NCBI GenBank assembly: GCA_002338615.1
Contig: DDIS01000193.1
Location: 7,463 to 15,138, forward strand
Source: Proteobacteria bacterium UBA1844
GTDB lineage: Bacteria > Pseudomonadota > Gammaproteobacteria > Steroidobacterales > Woeseiaceae
Direction: 5' to 3'
DNA: 7,676 nt
Position 1 is the stretch's first letter, and each line of letters begins with the position of its first letter. The position numbers were made by a program, and so were the translations under genes. This document shows, in pieces, positions 1 through 5,607 of the stretch. The notes under the pieces are model-generated. The model made no database searches, had not been told where the DNA came from, and saw nothing but the letters and a program-made list of their open reading frames with translations.

Positions 1-2
1 GC

Positions 3-326
3 CGCGGCGCGAGCCGCATCAACTACATAGTGCAGGCAACGAATGCCTTCTTCGGGAAGCAGCAAGTGGCGGCCGCGCTTGCGCAGTGGTTTGCCGTTGT
101 CACAGTCGTCTGCCGATATAAGAAAATCACCGGCGTCGTGTGCTCGCGCATTGATCGAGGCAGGATAGCCATTGAATCTAGCGGTGACCTCGATCCTTGT
201 GAGTGCGGCATTGATGTGCACTACGTAGTCATCGGCCAGCGCAAATGCACTCGTATGCAACAACATGCTAATGATAATCGTTCGCAGAAAGCTGTCGATC
301 TGGAGAATGTGCATTTGCTCCGGCAT
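3..326 (-). CDS. Secreted protein of unknown function, N-terminal fragment (runs off the left edge)
   Basis: Reading the minus strand from the ATG at 326 gives 108 codons with no stop before the window edge. The N-terminus looks like a Sec signal peptide: Arg15, a hydrophobic stretch around residues 16-30 (TIIISMLLHTSAFALA) and an A-x-A cleavage site just before DDYVV, at about residue 31. The mature part alternates hydrophobic and polar residues like a beta-sheet domain (YVVHINAALTRIEVTARF) and has two cysteines, C75 and C97, that could pair in the periplasm. The start is ambiguous. The ATG at 326 has an AGGA 11 nt upstream that lies inside a repeat, whereas the ATG at 314 has a GGAG only 3 nt upstream; both keep the signal peptide. 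The pattern loosely recalls the N-terminal domain of M61-type peptidases, but this is a weak impression. The gene is divergent from the HiPIP gene. Export is fairly sure; function is not known. Confidence 0.72.
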   Translation of the reverse strand, partial: MPEQMHILQIDSFLRTIIISMLLHTSAFALADDYVVHINAALTRIEVTARFNGYPASINARAHDAGDFLISADDCDNGKPLRKRGRHLLLPEEGIRCLHYVVDAARAA

Positions 327-524
327 TGATGTGGGTGTCCTTTTTCAGCTTCCTTTTTGCAACTTTTTCGACACTTTATGCAAACATTGATGTGGGTGTC
401 CTGTTGCAGTTCTCTGCGCAATCTTTTTTTGCTTTTCATGGATGCGCAAAACTCGCTGAATCATGGAGTTTGGTGGTTGAGGTGGATGTCCTTTTCGCTG
501 GCGGTTGCGGTGGATGTCCTTTTT
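324..524. repeat. Degenerate direct repeats, core GTGG(G/A)TGTCCT, four copies
   Basis: Four same-orientation copies of the core start at 331, 392, 482 and 510. The first two share an exact 18-bp block, cattgatgtgggtgtcct, at 324-341 and 385-402, 61 bp apart. Their units also end alike (atgcaaa before 385, atgcgcaaa before 451), so they look like a degenerate tandem duplication. The last two carry GTGGATGTCC followed by TTTT and are 28 bp apart. T-rich tracts follow the cores. The first copy contains the candidate start codon of the minus-strand secreted gene. Spacing is irregular and no spacer is conserved. I do not know the origin. Short intergenic repeats with a GGACACCC-like core on the other strand may be related to REP-type elements, but no transposase is present here. 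Confidence 0.7.
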
Positions 525-530
525 GTTGTT

Positions 531-560
531 TTGCTACGGTTCAGGTTACGGGGTTAGAAT
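531..560 (+). promoter_or_regulatory. Probable sigma70 promoter of the HiPIP gene
   Basis: TTGCTA at 531-536 and TAGAAT at 555-560 are separated by 18 nt. Each differs from the sigma70 consensus by one or two bases. The -10 lies 46 bp before the TTG start, leaving a leader of about 40 nt. It sits just downstream of the repeat array. The same TTAGAATG string recurs upstream of the MoxR gene. Confidence 0.5.
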
Positions 561-594
561 GCCTCTTGCCAGAACCGCATTCAGATAAAAAACC

Positions 595-600
595 GAGGAG
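595..600 (+). promoter_or_regulatory. Shine-Dalgarno GAGGAG that fixes the TTG start of the HiPIP gene
   Basis: GAGGAG at 595-600 lies 6 nt before the TTG at 607. There is no ATG in this frame before the Tat motif, so the TTG is the start that keeps the twin-arginine signal peptide. Confidence 0.75.
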
Positions 601-606
601 ATTCCG

Positions 607-930
607 TTGAGCAAGATCGCACGCCGCAAGTTCATACAACTCTCAGCCGTTGCTGCCGCAGGTTGCTTTGTGCAGCCGGGTCGTGAGGCTCGGGCAGCCG
701 ACATGCCACACCTGACCGAAGACGATCCGATGGCAAAGGCGATGAAGTACACGCACGATTTCAGCACCGTCGATCCCGCGACGCGTACCAATCCGGCCGA
801 AGAGCAGCATTGTGCAAATTGTGCGCTGGTCCAGGGTAACGATGGTGAAGAATGGCGACCCTGCCAGATTTTTCCAGGCAAGCTTGTGAACGCCGATGGC
901 TGGTGTTCGGTTTGGGCGCCGAAAGCCTGA
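607..930 (+). CDS. High-potential iron-sulfur protein (HiPIP), Tat-exported
   Basis: This is a small periplasmic electron carrier with one [4Fe-4S] cluster that cycles between the 3+ and 2+ states. In purple and other gammaproteobacteria such proteins pass electrons from the bc1 complex to a photosynthetic reaction centre or a terminal oxidase. The 107-residue product starts with a twin-arginine signal (ARRKFIQLS, residues 5-13), then AVAAAG and a likely cleavage at ARA/AD (30/31), leaving about 77 residues, normal for the family. The four cluster ligands are C69, C72, C86 and C100, in the spacing C-x2-C-x13-C-x13-C. Y48 in KYTHD fits the conserved buried tyrosine. It starts with TTG, has its own promoter and a strong terminator, and so is probably monocistronic. 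The Tat signal agrees with cluster insertion in the cytoplasm before export. Nothing here shows its redox partner. Confidence 0.95.
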   Translation: MSKIARRKFIQLSAVAAAGCFVQPGREARAADMPHLTEDDPMAKAMKYTHDFSTVDPATRTNPAEEQHCANCALVQGNDGEEWRPCQIFPGKLVNADGWCSVWAPKA

Positions 931-954
931 CGCCGAGTCGCAACAGAAAGAAGC

Positions 955-980
955 AACGCCGGCATTGACGCCGGCGTTTT
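955..980 (+). terminator. Rho-independent terminator after the HiPIP gene
   Basis: AACGCCGGC at 955-963 pairs perfectly over 9 bp with GCCGGCGTT at 970-978 around a 6-nt loop (attgac), and the T-run 977-980 closes it. It lies 25 bp past the HiPIP stop and separates this gene from the aminotransferase. Confidence 0.85.
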
Positions 981-1016
981 CGATTCCGGGGTCGATAAGC
1001 ACAGCCGGGTACAGCT

Positions 1017-1047
1017 TTGAGACAAGCCTGCACAAAGGGGGCATAAT
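1017..1047 (+). promoter_or_regulatory. Candidate promoter of the aminotransferase gene
   Basis: TTGAGA at 1017-1022 and CATAAT at 1042-1047 are separated by 19 nt, which is longer than ideal. The site lies between the HiPIP terminator and the TTG start at 1084, where a promoter is expected. The -10 is convincing; the -35 is less so. Confidence 0.4.
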
Positions 1048-1083
1048 GCGCGCGTTTGTTTAGCCTGGCATTGGAGAGAGAAC

Positions 1084-2265
1084 TTGTTTGACAGCATGAA
1101 GAGCCTGCCTGCGGATGCAATCCTCGGGCTGATAGCCGAATACAGGAATGATCGGCGCAATAATAAAATTGATCTTGGCGTGGGTGTATATCGCACCGCC
1201 GACGGGCAAACGCCTGTGCTCGATGTTGTCAAGAAAGCGGAACAAAAACTTATCGACACGCAGACCAGCAAAGCCTATATCGGTACGGCCGGCGATCCGC
1301 GATTTAATAGCGCGATGCAGACATTGGTTTTCGGCGCAGCCGAAGACAAGCCGCGGCTGGTCACGATCCAGGCGCCGGGAGGCTCGGGTTCGCTCAGGGT
1401 TGCTGCAGGTCTGCTGCTACGGGCACAAAATGCTGCCCCGGTCTGGGTGAGCGACCCCACCTGGAACAATCATGTGCCATTGCTCGGCGGGGCGGGTCTC
1501 GCGTTGCAACCCTATCCATACTATGACACTGAAAAACACGTGATTCGCATCGATGCATTGCTGGACACGTTGCGTAGTGCCTCGCGCGGGGATGTCGTGC
1601 TTTTGCATGCCTGTTGTCACAATCCTTCCGGGCTGGATCCAACGCCCGACGAATTTCGCGCTATTGCCGACCTTATCGTTGAGCGCGAACTTGTACCACT
1701 CGTGGACATGGCGTACCAGGGCTTTGCGACCGGACTGGATGAAGACGCGTTTGCCATCCGACACCTGGCGGGCCGGGTACCGGAAATGCTCGTGAGCAGT
1801 TCATGCTCCAAGAATTTCGGCCTGTATCGCGATCGGGTGGGTACGCTTTCCGTGCTGGTTAAAGATACAAAAACGCGCGACATCGTCGCGAGCCAGTTGA
1901 GCAACATTGTGCGCACGATTTACTCCGTGCCACCGGATCACGGTGCCGCCGTAGTGAGCGAAATACTGCATGATGATGAATTGACGCGGGACTGGCATGT
2001 CGAGCTTGCTGCAATGCGCAATCGTTTGCGGGAAATGGCCAACTTGCTCGAGCAGAAGCTCAAAGTGGCTGCACCATCCAGGGATTTCTCGCATCTTGCC
2101 CGGGCTGCCGGCATGTTCTGCTTCCTCGGTATCAGCGAAGCGCAGGTAACGCGGTTGAAAAAAGACTACGGCATTTACATGGTCGGTTCCAGCCGCATCA
2201 ATGTGGCTGGCATTACTGCGGATAATGTTGACTACCTCGCGGAGTCAATCGCCGCGGTGTTGTAG
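1084..2265 (+). CDS. Aspartate/aromatic amino acid aminotransferase (AspC/TyrB family)
   Basis: This is a cytoplasmic, PLP-dependent class I (fold type I) aminotransferase that moves an amino group between aspartate or aromatic amino acids and 2-oxoglutarate. The 393 residues match the AspC length of about 396. Key residues are K243 in SSCSKNFGLYRDRVG (Schiff-base lysine), W126 (SDPTWNNH), N180 in CCHNPSG, D208 and Y211 in VDMAYQGF, R251, and R371 in SSRINVAG (alpha-carboxylate binding). R277 in VRTIYSVPP corresponds to the AspC Arg that binds the side-chain carboxylate, so acidic substrates are likely. AspC and TyrB cannot be told apart by eye. The TTG start is preceded by GGAGAGAG at 1073-1080, and its MFDS N-terminus matches the MFEN start of E. 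coli AspC. The 3' end overlaps a minus-strand lipoprotein gene by 21 bp. Confidence 0.94.
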   Translation: MFDSMKSLPADAILGLIAEYRNDRRNNKIDLGVGVYRTADGQTPVLDVVKKAEQKLIDTQTSKAYIGTAGDPRFNSAMQTLVFGAAEDKPRLVTIQAPGGSGSLRVAAGLLLRAQNAAPVWVSDPTWNNHVPLLGGAGLALQPYPYYDTEKHVIRIDALLDTLRSASRGDVVLLHACCHNPSGLDPTPDEFRAIADLIVERELVPLVDMAYQGFATGLDEDAFAIRHLAGRVPEMLVSSSCSKNFGLYRDRVGTLSVLVKDTKTRDIVASQLSNIVRTIYSVPPDHGAAVVSEILHDDELTRDWHVELAAMRNRLREMANLLEQKLKVAAPSRDFSHLARAAGMFCFLGISEAQVTRLKKDYGIYMVGSSRINVAGITADNVDYLAESIAAVL

Positions 2266-2706
2266 CGCGGCTGCTTCGCAGCTGACGCGCATCATCGTCC
2301 TGTCAAGACCGAGTTCGGCAGGTGTGCCTGTCACTATCGCCTTGTCGTTCTGCAACTGTATCGAAATGCCTGCGCTGCCTGTCGTGCCTTCCTGTTCGAA
2401 GTCATAGCGGGCATCGATGACACCATCCTGGATCGTGCCTGCAAAGTGCCCGAGGCGTCGGTCCTTGGCCCACGGTATCCAGTTGAATTGCCCGCTTGCC
2501 TCGTTGCCGGAGATCTGTACCAGCAATTCTTCGATATCCTGATGTTGCGGCTCATCCGGGAACGTGTGAATTTCCCGAAAGCAATGCCGTTGCACGGGAG
2601 CACCCACACCGCGGGCATCGCTGTCGGGCGCGTCAGAACTCTTCCCGGAACAGGCGGACAAAATGCCACACGCACACAAGCCGAGCAGAAGCTGTCCAGA
2701 GTTCAT
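2245..2706 (-). CDS. Small lipoprotein of unknown function
   Basis: The 153-residue product has a short signal peptide ending in the lipobox LSAC (residues 16-19), so it should be lipid-anchored at C19 after signal peptidase II cleavage. SGKSSD follows the cysteine; there is no Asp at +2, which in the Lol system favours the outer membrane. The mature domain has two cysteines, C42 and C143, that could form a disulfide joining its ends. It also has a beta-rich core with the motif SGQFNWIPWAKDRRLGHFAG (residues 71-90), followed by IDARYDFEQEG. I do not recognise a named family. It lies 12 bp after the SPFH gene stop and is probably cotranscribed with it, although no strong Shine-Dalgarno is visible. 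Its last codons overlap the 3' end of the convergent aminotransferase gene. Confidence 0.82.
   Translation of the reverse strand: MNSGQLLLGLCACGILSACSGKSSDAPDSDARGVGAPVQRHCFREIHTFPDEPQHQDIEELLVQISGNEASGQFNWIPWAKDRRLGHFAGTIQDGVIDARYDFEQEGTTGSAGISIQLQNDKAIVTGTPAELGLDRTMMRVSCEAAALQHRGD
2265..2290. other. Imperfect GC-rich hairpin at the aminotransferase stop codon
   Basis: GCTGC at 2270-2274 pairs with GCAGC at 2278-2282 around a TTC loop. Flanking GCGC at 2265-2268 and 2287-2290 could extend the stem past a bulge. No T-run follows on the plus strand. The bases also code for the C-terminus of the minus-strand lipoprotein. It may stabilise or help end the aminotransferase transcript, but it could equally be a coding coincidence. 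Confidence 0.25.
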
Positions 2707-2718
2707 ATATAGTCCGGC

Positions 2719-3642
2719 TTAAGCGGGCCGTGTCTTGTCACGCGCAATATTGGTCGCCAGTGCAATCATTGATGACAGGTCGGCAAGATTAGCGGGTACC
2801 ACCAGCGTATTTGCGGCCTTCGCGAGTTGGCCGAATTCGTCGATGTATTGTTGCGCAATACGCAGCTGCATGGCGGCTTCGCCACCGTCGCCGACCAGCG
2901 CTATACCAACCTGTCGCAAGCCGTCCGCAGTTGCCGTTGCAACCGCCAGGATCGCTGATGCTTCGCCCTCCGCCTCGTTGATTTGCTGCTGCTTGGCTGC
3001 TTCGGATTCCTTGATAACGCGCTGCTTTTCGCCTTCGGCCTGGTTGATCTTGGCATCGCGCTCGCCTTCGGATGTCAGGATCACGGCACGCTTTTCCCGT
3101 TCTGCGCGCATCTGCTTTTCCATCGCACTCAATACGTCGTGCGGCGGATTAATATTCTTGATTTCATAACGCATGACTTTCACGCCCCAGGGATCGGACG
3201 CTTTGTCGAGCTCTTCCACCACGTTGGCGTTGATGGCGCCTCGTTCCTCGAACGTACGATCGAGGGCGATCTTGCCGATCTCACTGCGCAATGTCGTTTG
3301 CGCAAGTTGTGAAATTGCGAACATGTAGTCGCCAATGCCGTAGGAGGCACGGCCGGGGTCGAGTACCTGCAGGTACAACACGCCGTCAACACCAACCTGC
3401 ACATTATCATTGGTAATGCAGACCTGTTCCGCAATATCGACAGCTTGTTCCTTGAGTGTGTGCCGATAGGCGATCCGCTCCATGAACGGAATGAGGATAT
3501 GAAAACCGGCACTCAAAACCCGGGAAAACTTGCCGAGCCGCTCGATGACGTAGGCGTTCTGCTGTGGAACGACGACCGCAGTTTTTGCGATGACGAAAAT
3601 CGCGACGGCGGCAATGGCGAGTGCAACATAGAGTGAGTTCAT
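2719..3642 (-). CDS. qmcA: SPFH/Band 7 membrane protein, QmcA/stomatin-like (paraslipin)
   Basis: This 307-residue protein belongs to the stomatin/prohibitin/flotillin/HflK superfamily. These form ring- or cage-like oligomers on the inner membrane and act as scaffolds for proteases or membrane microdomains. One N-terminal membrane segment covers residues 4-20. The SPFH domain follows, with VVVPQQNAYVIERLGKFSRVL (about 22-42), PFMERIAYR and CITNDNVQVGVDGVLYLQVLDP (about 75-96). A long charged, Ala- and Glu-rich coiled coil at about 172-245 contains SEGERDAKINQAEGEKQRVI. The conserved tail ends near 300. Length and order match QmcA (about 305 residues). The start has AAGAGGA at 3649-3655, 6 nt upstream. 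It lies downstream of the nfeD gene with an 82-bp gap, the usual partnership. The gene symbol follows family resemblance, not proven orthology. Confidence 0.93.
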   Translation of the reverse strand: MNSLYVALAIAAVAIFVIAKTAVVVPQQNAYVIERLGKFSRVLSAGFHILIPFMERIAYRHTLKEQAVDIAEQVCITNDNVQVGVDGVLYLQVLDPGRASYGIGDYMFAISQLAQTTLRSEIGKIALDRTFEERGAINANVVEELDKASDPWGVKVMRYEIKNINPPHDVLSAMEKQMRAEREKRAVILTSEGERDAKINQAEGEKQRVIKESEAAKQQQINEAEGEASAILAVATATADGLRQVGIALVGDGGEAAMQLRIAQQYIDEFGQLAKAANTLVVPANLADLSSMIALATNIARDKTRPA

Positions 3643-3683
3643 ACGGGGTCCTCTTGCTCGGAGATTTCGTTTTGTTATTGTCT

Positions 3684-3720
3684 GGCTTGACTACTGCGCC
3701 GGCCGCAGCCGTCTCAAGCC
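3684..3720 (-). other. Nested inverted repeat between the nfeD and qmcA genes
   Basis: Outer arms GGCTTGA (3684-3690) and TCAAGCC (3714-3720) enclose inner arms CTGCG (3694-3698) and CGCAG (3704-3708), so the minus-strand transcript can fold into a two-tier hairpin. The bases after it in transcription order are AGACAATAAC, not a U-run, so it is not a standard intrinsic terminator. It may be a processing, stability or attenuation element that sets the ratio of NfeD to SPFH protein. Confidence 0.45.
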
Positions 3721-3724
3721 GACG

Positions 3725-4162
3725 TTAACCCGGCAGTTTGCTGACATACAGAGTCAATCCTTCGCTGCGGGCAATGGCGACGCGTTCGCCCCGGCTGATT
3801 GGTGCAGTGCCTTCGTTGACCACAGTCCAGGTGGAACCTCGAAAGCTGGTTCGAATCGAACTGCCGGCCGCGAGGTCCTCCGATATTTCAAGGTACTCGC
3901 CAGCGACCCCCTCACGAAAGCCAGGCACGTTGCCACGAATCTTCATATACAACGCTTTTCTGAAGGTAAACATCGAAACCAGCGACAGCGCTGCGAACGT
4001 GAGCCACTGTGCCCATTCCGGCAGCGGGATACCGACCAGGCCGAGTACCCCGACCAAAGCCGCGGACACGCCGATAAATACGAGATAAAACTGCGCATCG
4101 ATCGCGATTAATTCCGCAGCGAACAAGAAAGCGCCAAGAACCAGCCAGGCCCACCAGGTCAT
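3725..4162 (-). CDS. Short NfeD-family membrane protein
   Basis: The 145-residue product is the short NfeD type that lacks the N-terminal serine protease domain. Three membrane segments are visible at about 4-21 (WAWLVLGAFLFAAELIAI), 25-46 and 51-68. A soluble OB-fold domain follows from about 80 to the end, with the family pattern FRGSTWTVVNEG (107-118) and GERVAIARSEGLTLYV (125-140). NfeD proteins are encoded beside SPFH/stomatin proteins in many bacteria and archaea and are thought to regulate or assemble with them. Here nfeD precedes qmcA. The ATG at 4162 has a GGAG (4169-4172 on the plus strand) 6 nt upstream. The 98-bp gap before it contains TATAGT (minus strand, 4197-4192), which may be a -10 element, but I found no well-spaced -35. 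Confidence 0.92.
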   Translation of the reverse strand: MTWWAWLVLGAFLFAAELIAIDAQFYLVFIGVSAALVGVLGLVGIPLPEWAQWLTFAALSLVSMFTFRKALYMKIRGNVPGFREGVAGEYLEISEDLAAGSSIRTSFRGSTWTVVNEGTAPISRGERVAIARSEGLTLYVSKLPG

Positions 4163-4260
4163 GTTGTACTCCAGCTACCGTGTCAGACGAAACTATAGTC
4201 GCGTTGCTGCCAATGTGCAGCAAAGAAAATCGGCGCGCAGAAACTATCGGCCTGCGCTGG

Positions 4261-4767
4261 CTAGCGTGCGAATACCGGGCCCCACAATACGCGGCTGTTC
4301 TCGTCGATATGCAGGCGCTGCGCGGTGCCTGCATTCAGCTCCAATACGTAGGACACGGGTTCGACAGCCGGAATGGTTTTCAACGACTGCGGCTCTGTGT
4401 CCTCTGCGATATTGGCGACACTGCCATCGCTGCGGATAAATGCGATGTCGAGCGGGATATAAGTATTCTTCATCCACATCGCGTGGACTTGCTCATCTTC
4501 ATAAACGAACAACATACCGGTAAACGGCGACAGTTTACGCACAAACATCAGGCCGCGACGCTGCTGCGCATCTTCTTCTGCGAGGTAGATGTCAAACAGG
4601 TAACAGGCATGCTGGCTGGCCTCAATTATCAGCACGTCGCGCGCAAACCGGGCGTCAAGCTCGGTCGACGCATCAGCCGAAGTTTCACCCAAGCCGGCGG
4701 CCGAGACATTGCTTGTTGCGAGTGCCAGCGAGACGCAGGCGAGCAGGACGGCCGAACGCCAGCTCAA
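4261..4767 (-). CDS. Exported DUF192 (UPF0127) family protein
   Basis: The 168-residue product has a Sec signal peptide (residues 1-23, WRSAVLLACVSLALATSNVSA) and one DUF192 domain over most of the rest. The family signature is clear: QQRRGLMFVRKLSPFTGMLFVY (69-89), then MWMKNTYIPLDIAFI (97-111) and a C-terminal ELNAGTAQRLHI. DUF192 proteins are small beta-rich periplasmic or extracytoplasmic proteins of unknown biochemical role. A lipoprotein reading at C11 is unlikely because too little hydrophobic sequence comes before it. Translation starts at TTG 4767. A GGAG lies 6 nt upstream (4774-4777 on the plus strand), and the start overlaps the previous stop as TTGA, so the two genes are probably translationally coupled. 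The 98-bp gap to nfeD makes their cotranscription likely but unproved. Confidence 0.92.
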   Translation of the reverse strand: MSWRSAVLLACVSLALATSNVSAAGLGETSADASTELDARFARDVLIIEASQHACYLFDIYLAEEDAQQRRGLMFVRKLSPFTGMLFVYEDEQVHAMWMKNTYIPLDIAFIRSDGSVANIAEDTEPQSLKTIPAVEPVSYVLELNAGTAQRLHIDENSRVLWGPVFAR

Positions 4768-5375
4768 TGTTTACTCCAATTGATTTCGCCGGAGAATACA
4801 AGCTTGTTGATGGTCACGCTCGTGTCACCACTCACCTCCGCCAGCGGCGCAATACAGTAGACGGTCCCTTCGATGCGAAAGTGGTCGGCCGTGTCCAGCG
4901 CATCCTGGTGCTCAATGTCGGTGAGGCAGATATCGAGATTGGCGGTATTGAAGAAACGGCCTTTGCCTTCTTCAATAATGGTCAGGTTGCTGGGTAGTTC
5001 GCGGGCGGTTTTCCCAGGCTCAAGATCCGGCAAGGCCAGTATGAAGGTCACGGCAAGGTTGTTGTCACCGGCTTTGCCCGAAAAGCGCAAGCGCGCGCCG
5101 GCCGCATTGGGCCTTGGCATGCCGTTACATGTCATCTCACTGCCGCGCCAGTCAACCTCGCCATGCAACGCGCCGTACAGGGTTGTGCGCAAGCTCCCTG
5201 ACTCTGCGCAAGATGAGGCCTCGGTGCCGGCAGGCGATGTCGTGCCGGCCCTGACGTCAGCGGGTAACGCGGGCAGTACGGCCTCGTCCGGTACGGCGTC
5301 CTGTGCACAGCCCGCAACGCAAAAAAGCAGGGTGAGCAATATTGTCGGCCGCGCCAATGGGGTAATTGAATGCAA
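4764..5375 (-). CDS. Cysteine-rich lipoprotein of unknown function
   Basis: Starting at TTG 5375, the product has 203 residues: a signal peptide with core ILLTLLF and a lipobox VAGC (20-23), then a low-complexity Ala/Pro linker to about 52. A beta-rich domain follows with four cysteines (C56, C83, C150, C174) that could form two disulfides. Recognisable stretches are LYGALHGEVDWRG (67-79), AVTFILALPDLEPG and VTINKLVFSGEINW at the end. I do not recognise a named family. The TTG is chosen because AAAGAGG (minus strand, within 5383-5390) lies 7 nt upstream and because it puts the lipobox at a normal distance. An in-frame ATG at 5474 with its own AGGA would add 33 residues and a second hydrophobic stretch, which is less plausible. 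Its stop overlaps the DUF192 start by 4 bp. Confidence 0.82.
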   Translation of the reverse strand: MHSITPLARPTILLTLLFCVAGCAQDAVPDEAVLPALPADVRAGTTSPAGTEASSCAESGSLRTTLYGALHGEVDWRGSEMTCNGMPRPNAAGARLRFSGKAGDNNLAVTFILALPDLEPGKTARELPSNLTIIEEGKGRFFNTANLDICLTDIEHQDALDTADHFRIEGTVYCIAPLAEVSGDTSVTINKLVFSGEINWSKH

Positions 5376-5382
5376 TCTATGG

Positions 5383-5390
5383 CCTCTTTG
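5383..5390 (-). promoter_or_regulatory. Shine-Dalgarno that supports the TTG start at 5375
   Basis: The minus strand reads CAAAGAGG here, 7 nt before the TTG at 5375. It is a better ribosome site than the AGGA ahead of the upstream ATG at 5474. Confidence 0.6.
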
Positions 5391-5409
5391 CCGGTCGAAC
5401 CGAGGCACA

Positions 5410-5438
5410 TTATTACTGATGTGCCCGGTGATGGCGAA
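5410..5438 (-). promoter_or_regulatory. Candidate promoter of the envelope cluster
   Basis: On the minus strand TTCGCC (5438-5433) and TAATAA (5415-5410) are 17 nt apart. The -10 is A/T-rich in a GC-rich setting, but the -35 matches the consensus poorly. If real, transcription would start near 5403, downstream of the alternative ATG at 5474, which supports TTG 5375 as the lipoprotein start. Confidence 0.33.
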
Positions 5439-5544
5439 AAAAAGCAGCGACGTAAGCGCCGCTCCACGCATCATTACGGATCCTGTGCCCGAAAACGGCC
5501 GGCAGGGCTTCGTCCGGTAGCAAATAAGACTTTTTCTGACACGC

Positions 5545-5553
5545 TGTTAGAAT
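5545..5553 (+). promoter_or_regulatory. Candidate extended -10 element for the moxR operon
   Basis: TGT-TAGAAT at 5545-5553 is an extended -10 (TGn then TAGAAT), about 55 bp before the moxR ATG. No good -35 is present at 16-18 nt, which an extended -10 can tolerate. The TTAGAATG string also occurs at the HiPIP promoter. Confidence 0.4.
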
Positions 5554-5607
5554 GGCCGCCCGTTTTCTGGCAGGTTGCCAACCCTTTATCATTCCGAGGA
5601 GTCGTGG

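Noticed and set aside
30..329. Plus-strand ORF of 99 codons at the left end
   Set aside because: The opposite strand carries an open frame with a proper signal peptide reaching the edge; this frame has no recognisable pattern and lacks a ribosome site.
324..524. CRISPR array
   Set aside because: The repeats have a short core, decay between copies, and spacings of 61, 90 and 28 bp; there are no uniform spacers and no cas genes.
326..610. Plus-strand ORF of 94 codons through the repeat region
   Set aside because: Its sequence is low-complexity translation of the repeats (MWVSFF, VDVLF patterns), it has no ribosome site, and it overlaps the HiPIP promoter and start.
546..1271. Minus-strand ORF of 241 codons
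   Set aside because: It lies antisense to the HiPIP gene, the terminator and the start of the aminotransferase. Its Ser/Cys/Arg-rich composition is typical of a shadow frame.
4180..4860. Plus-strand ORF of 226 codons
   Set aside because: It is antisense to the clear DUF192 gene, has no family motif and no ribosome site.
4873..5520. Plus-strand ORF of 215 codons
   Set aside because: It is antisense to the Cys-rich lipoprotein, whose lipobox and translational coupling support the minus strand.
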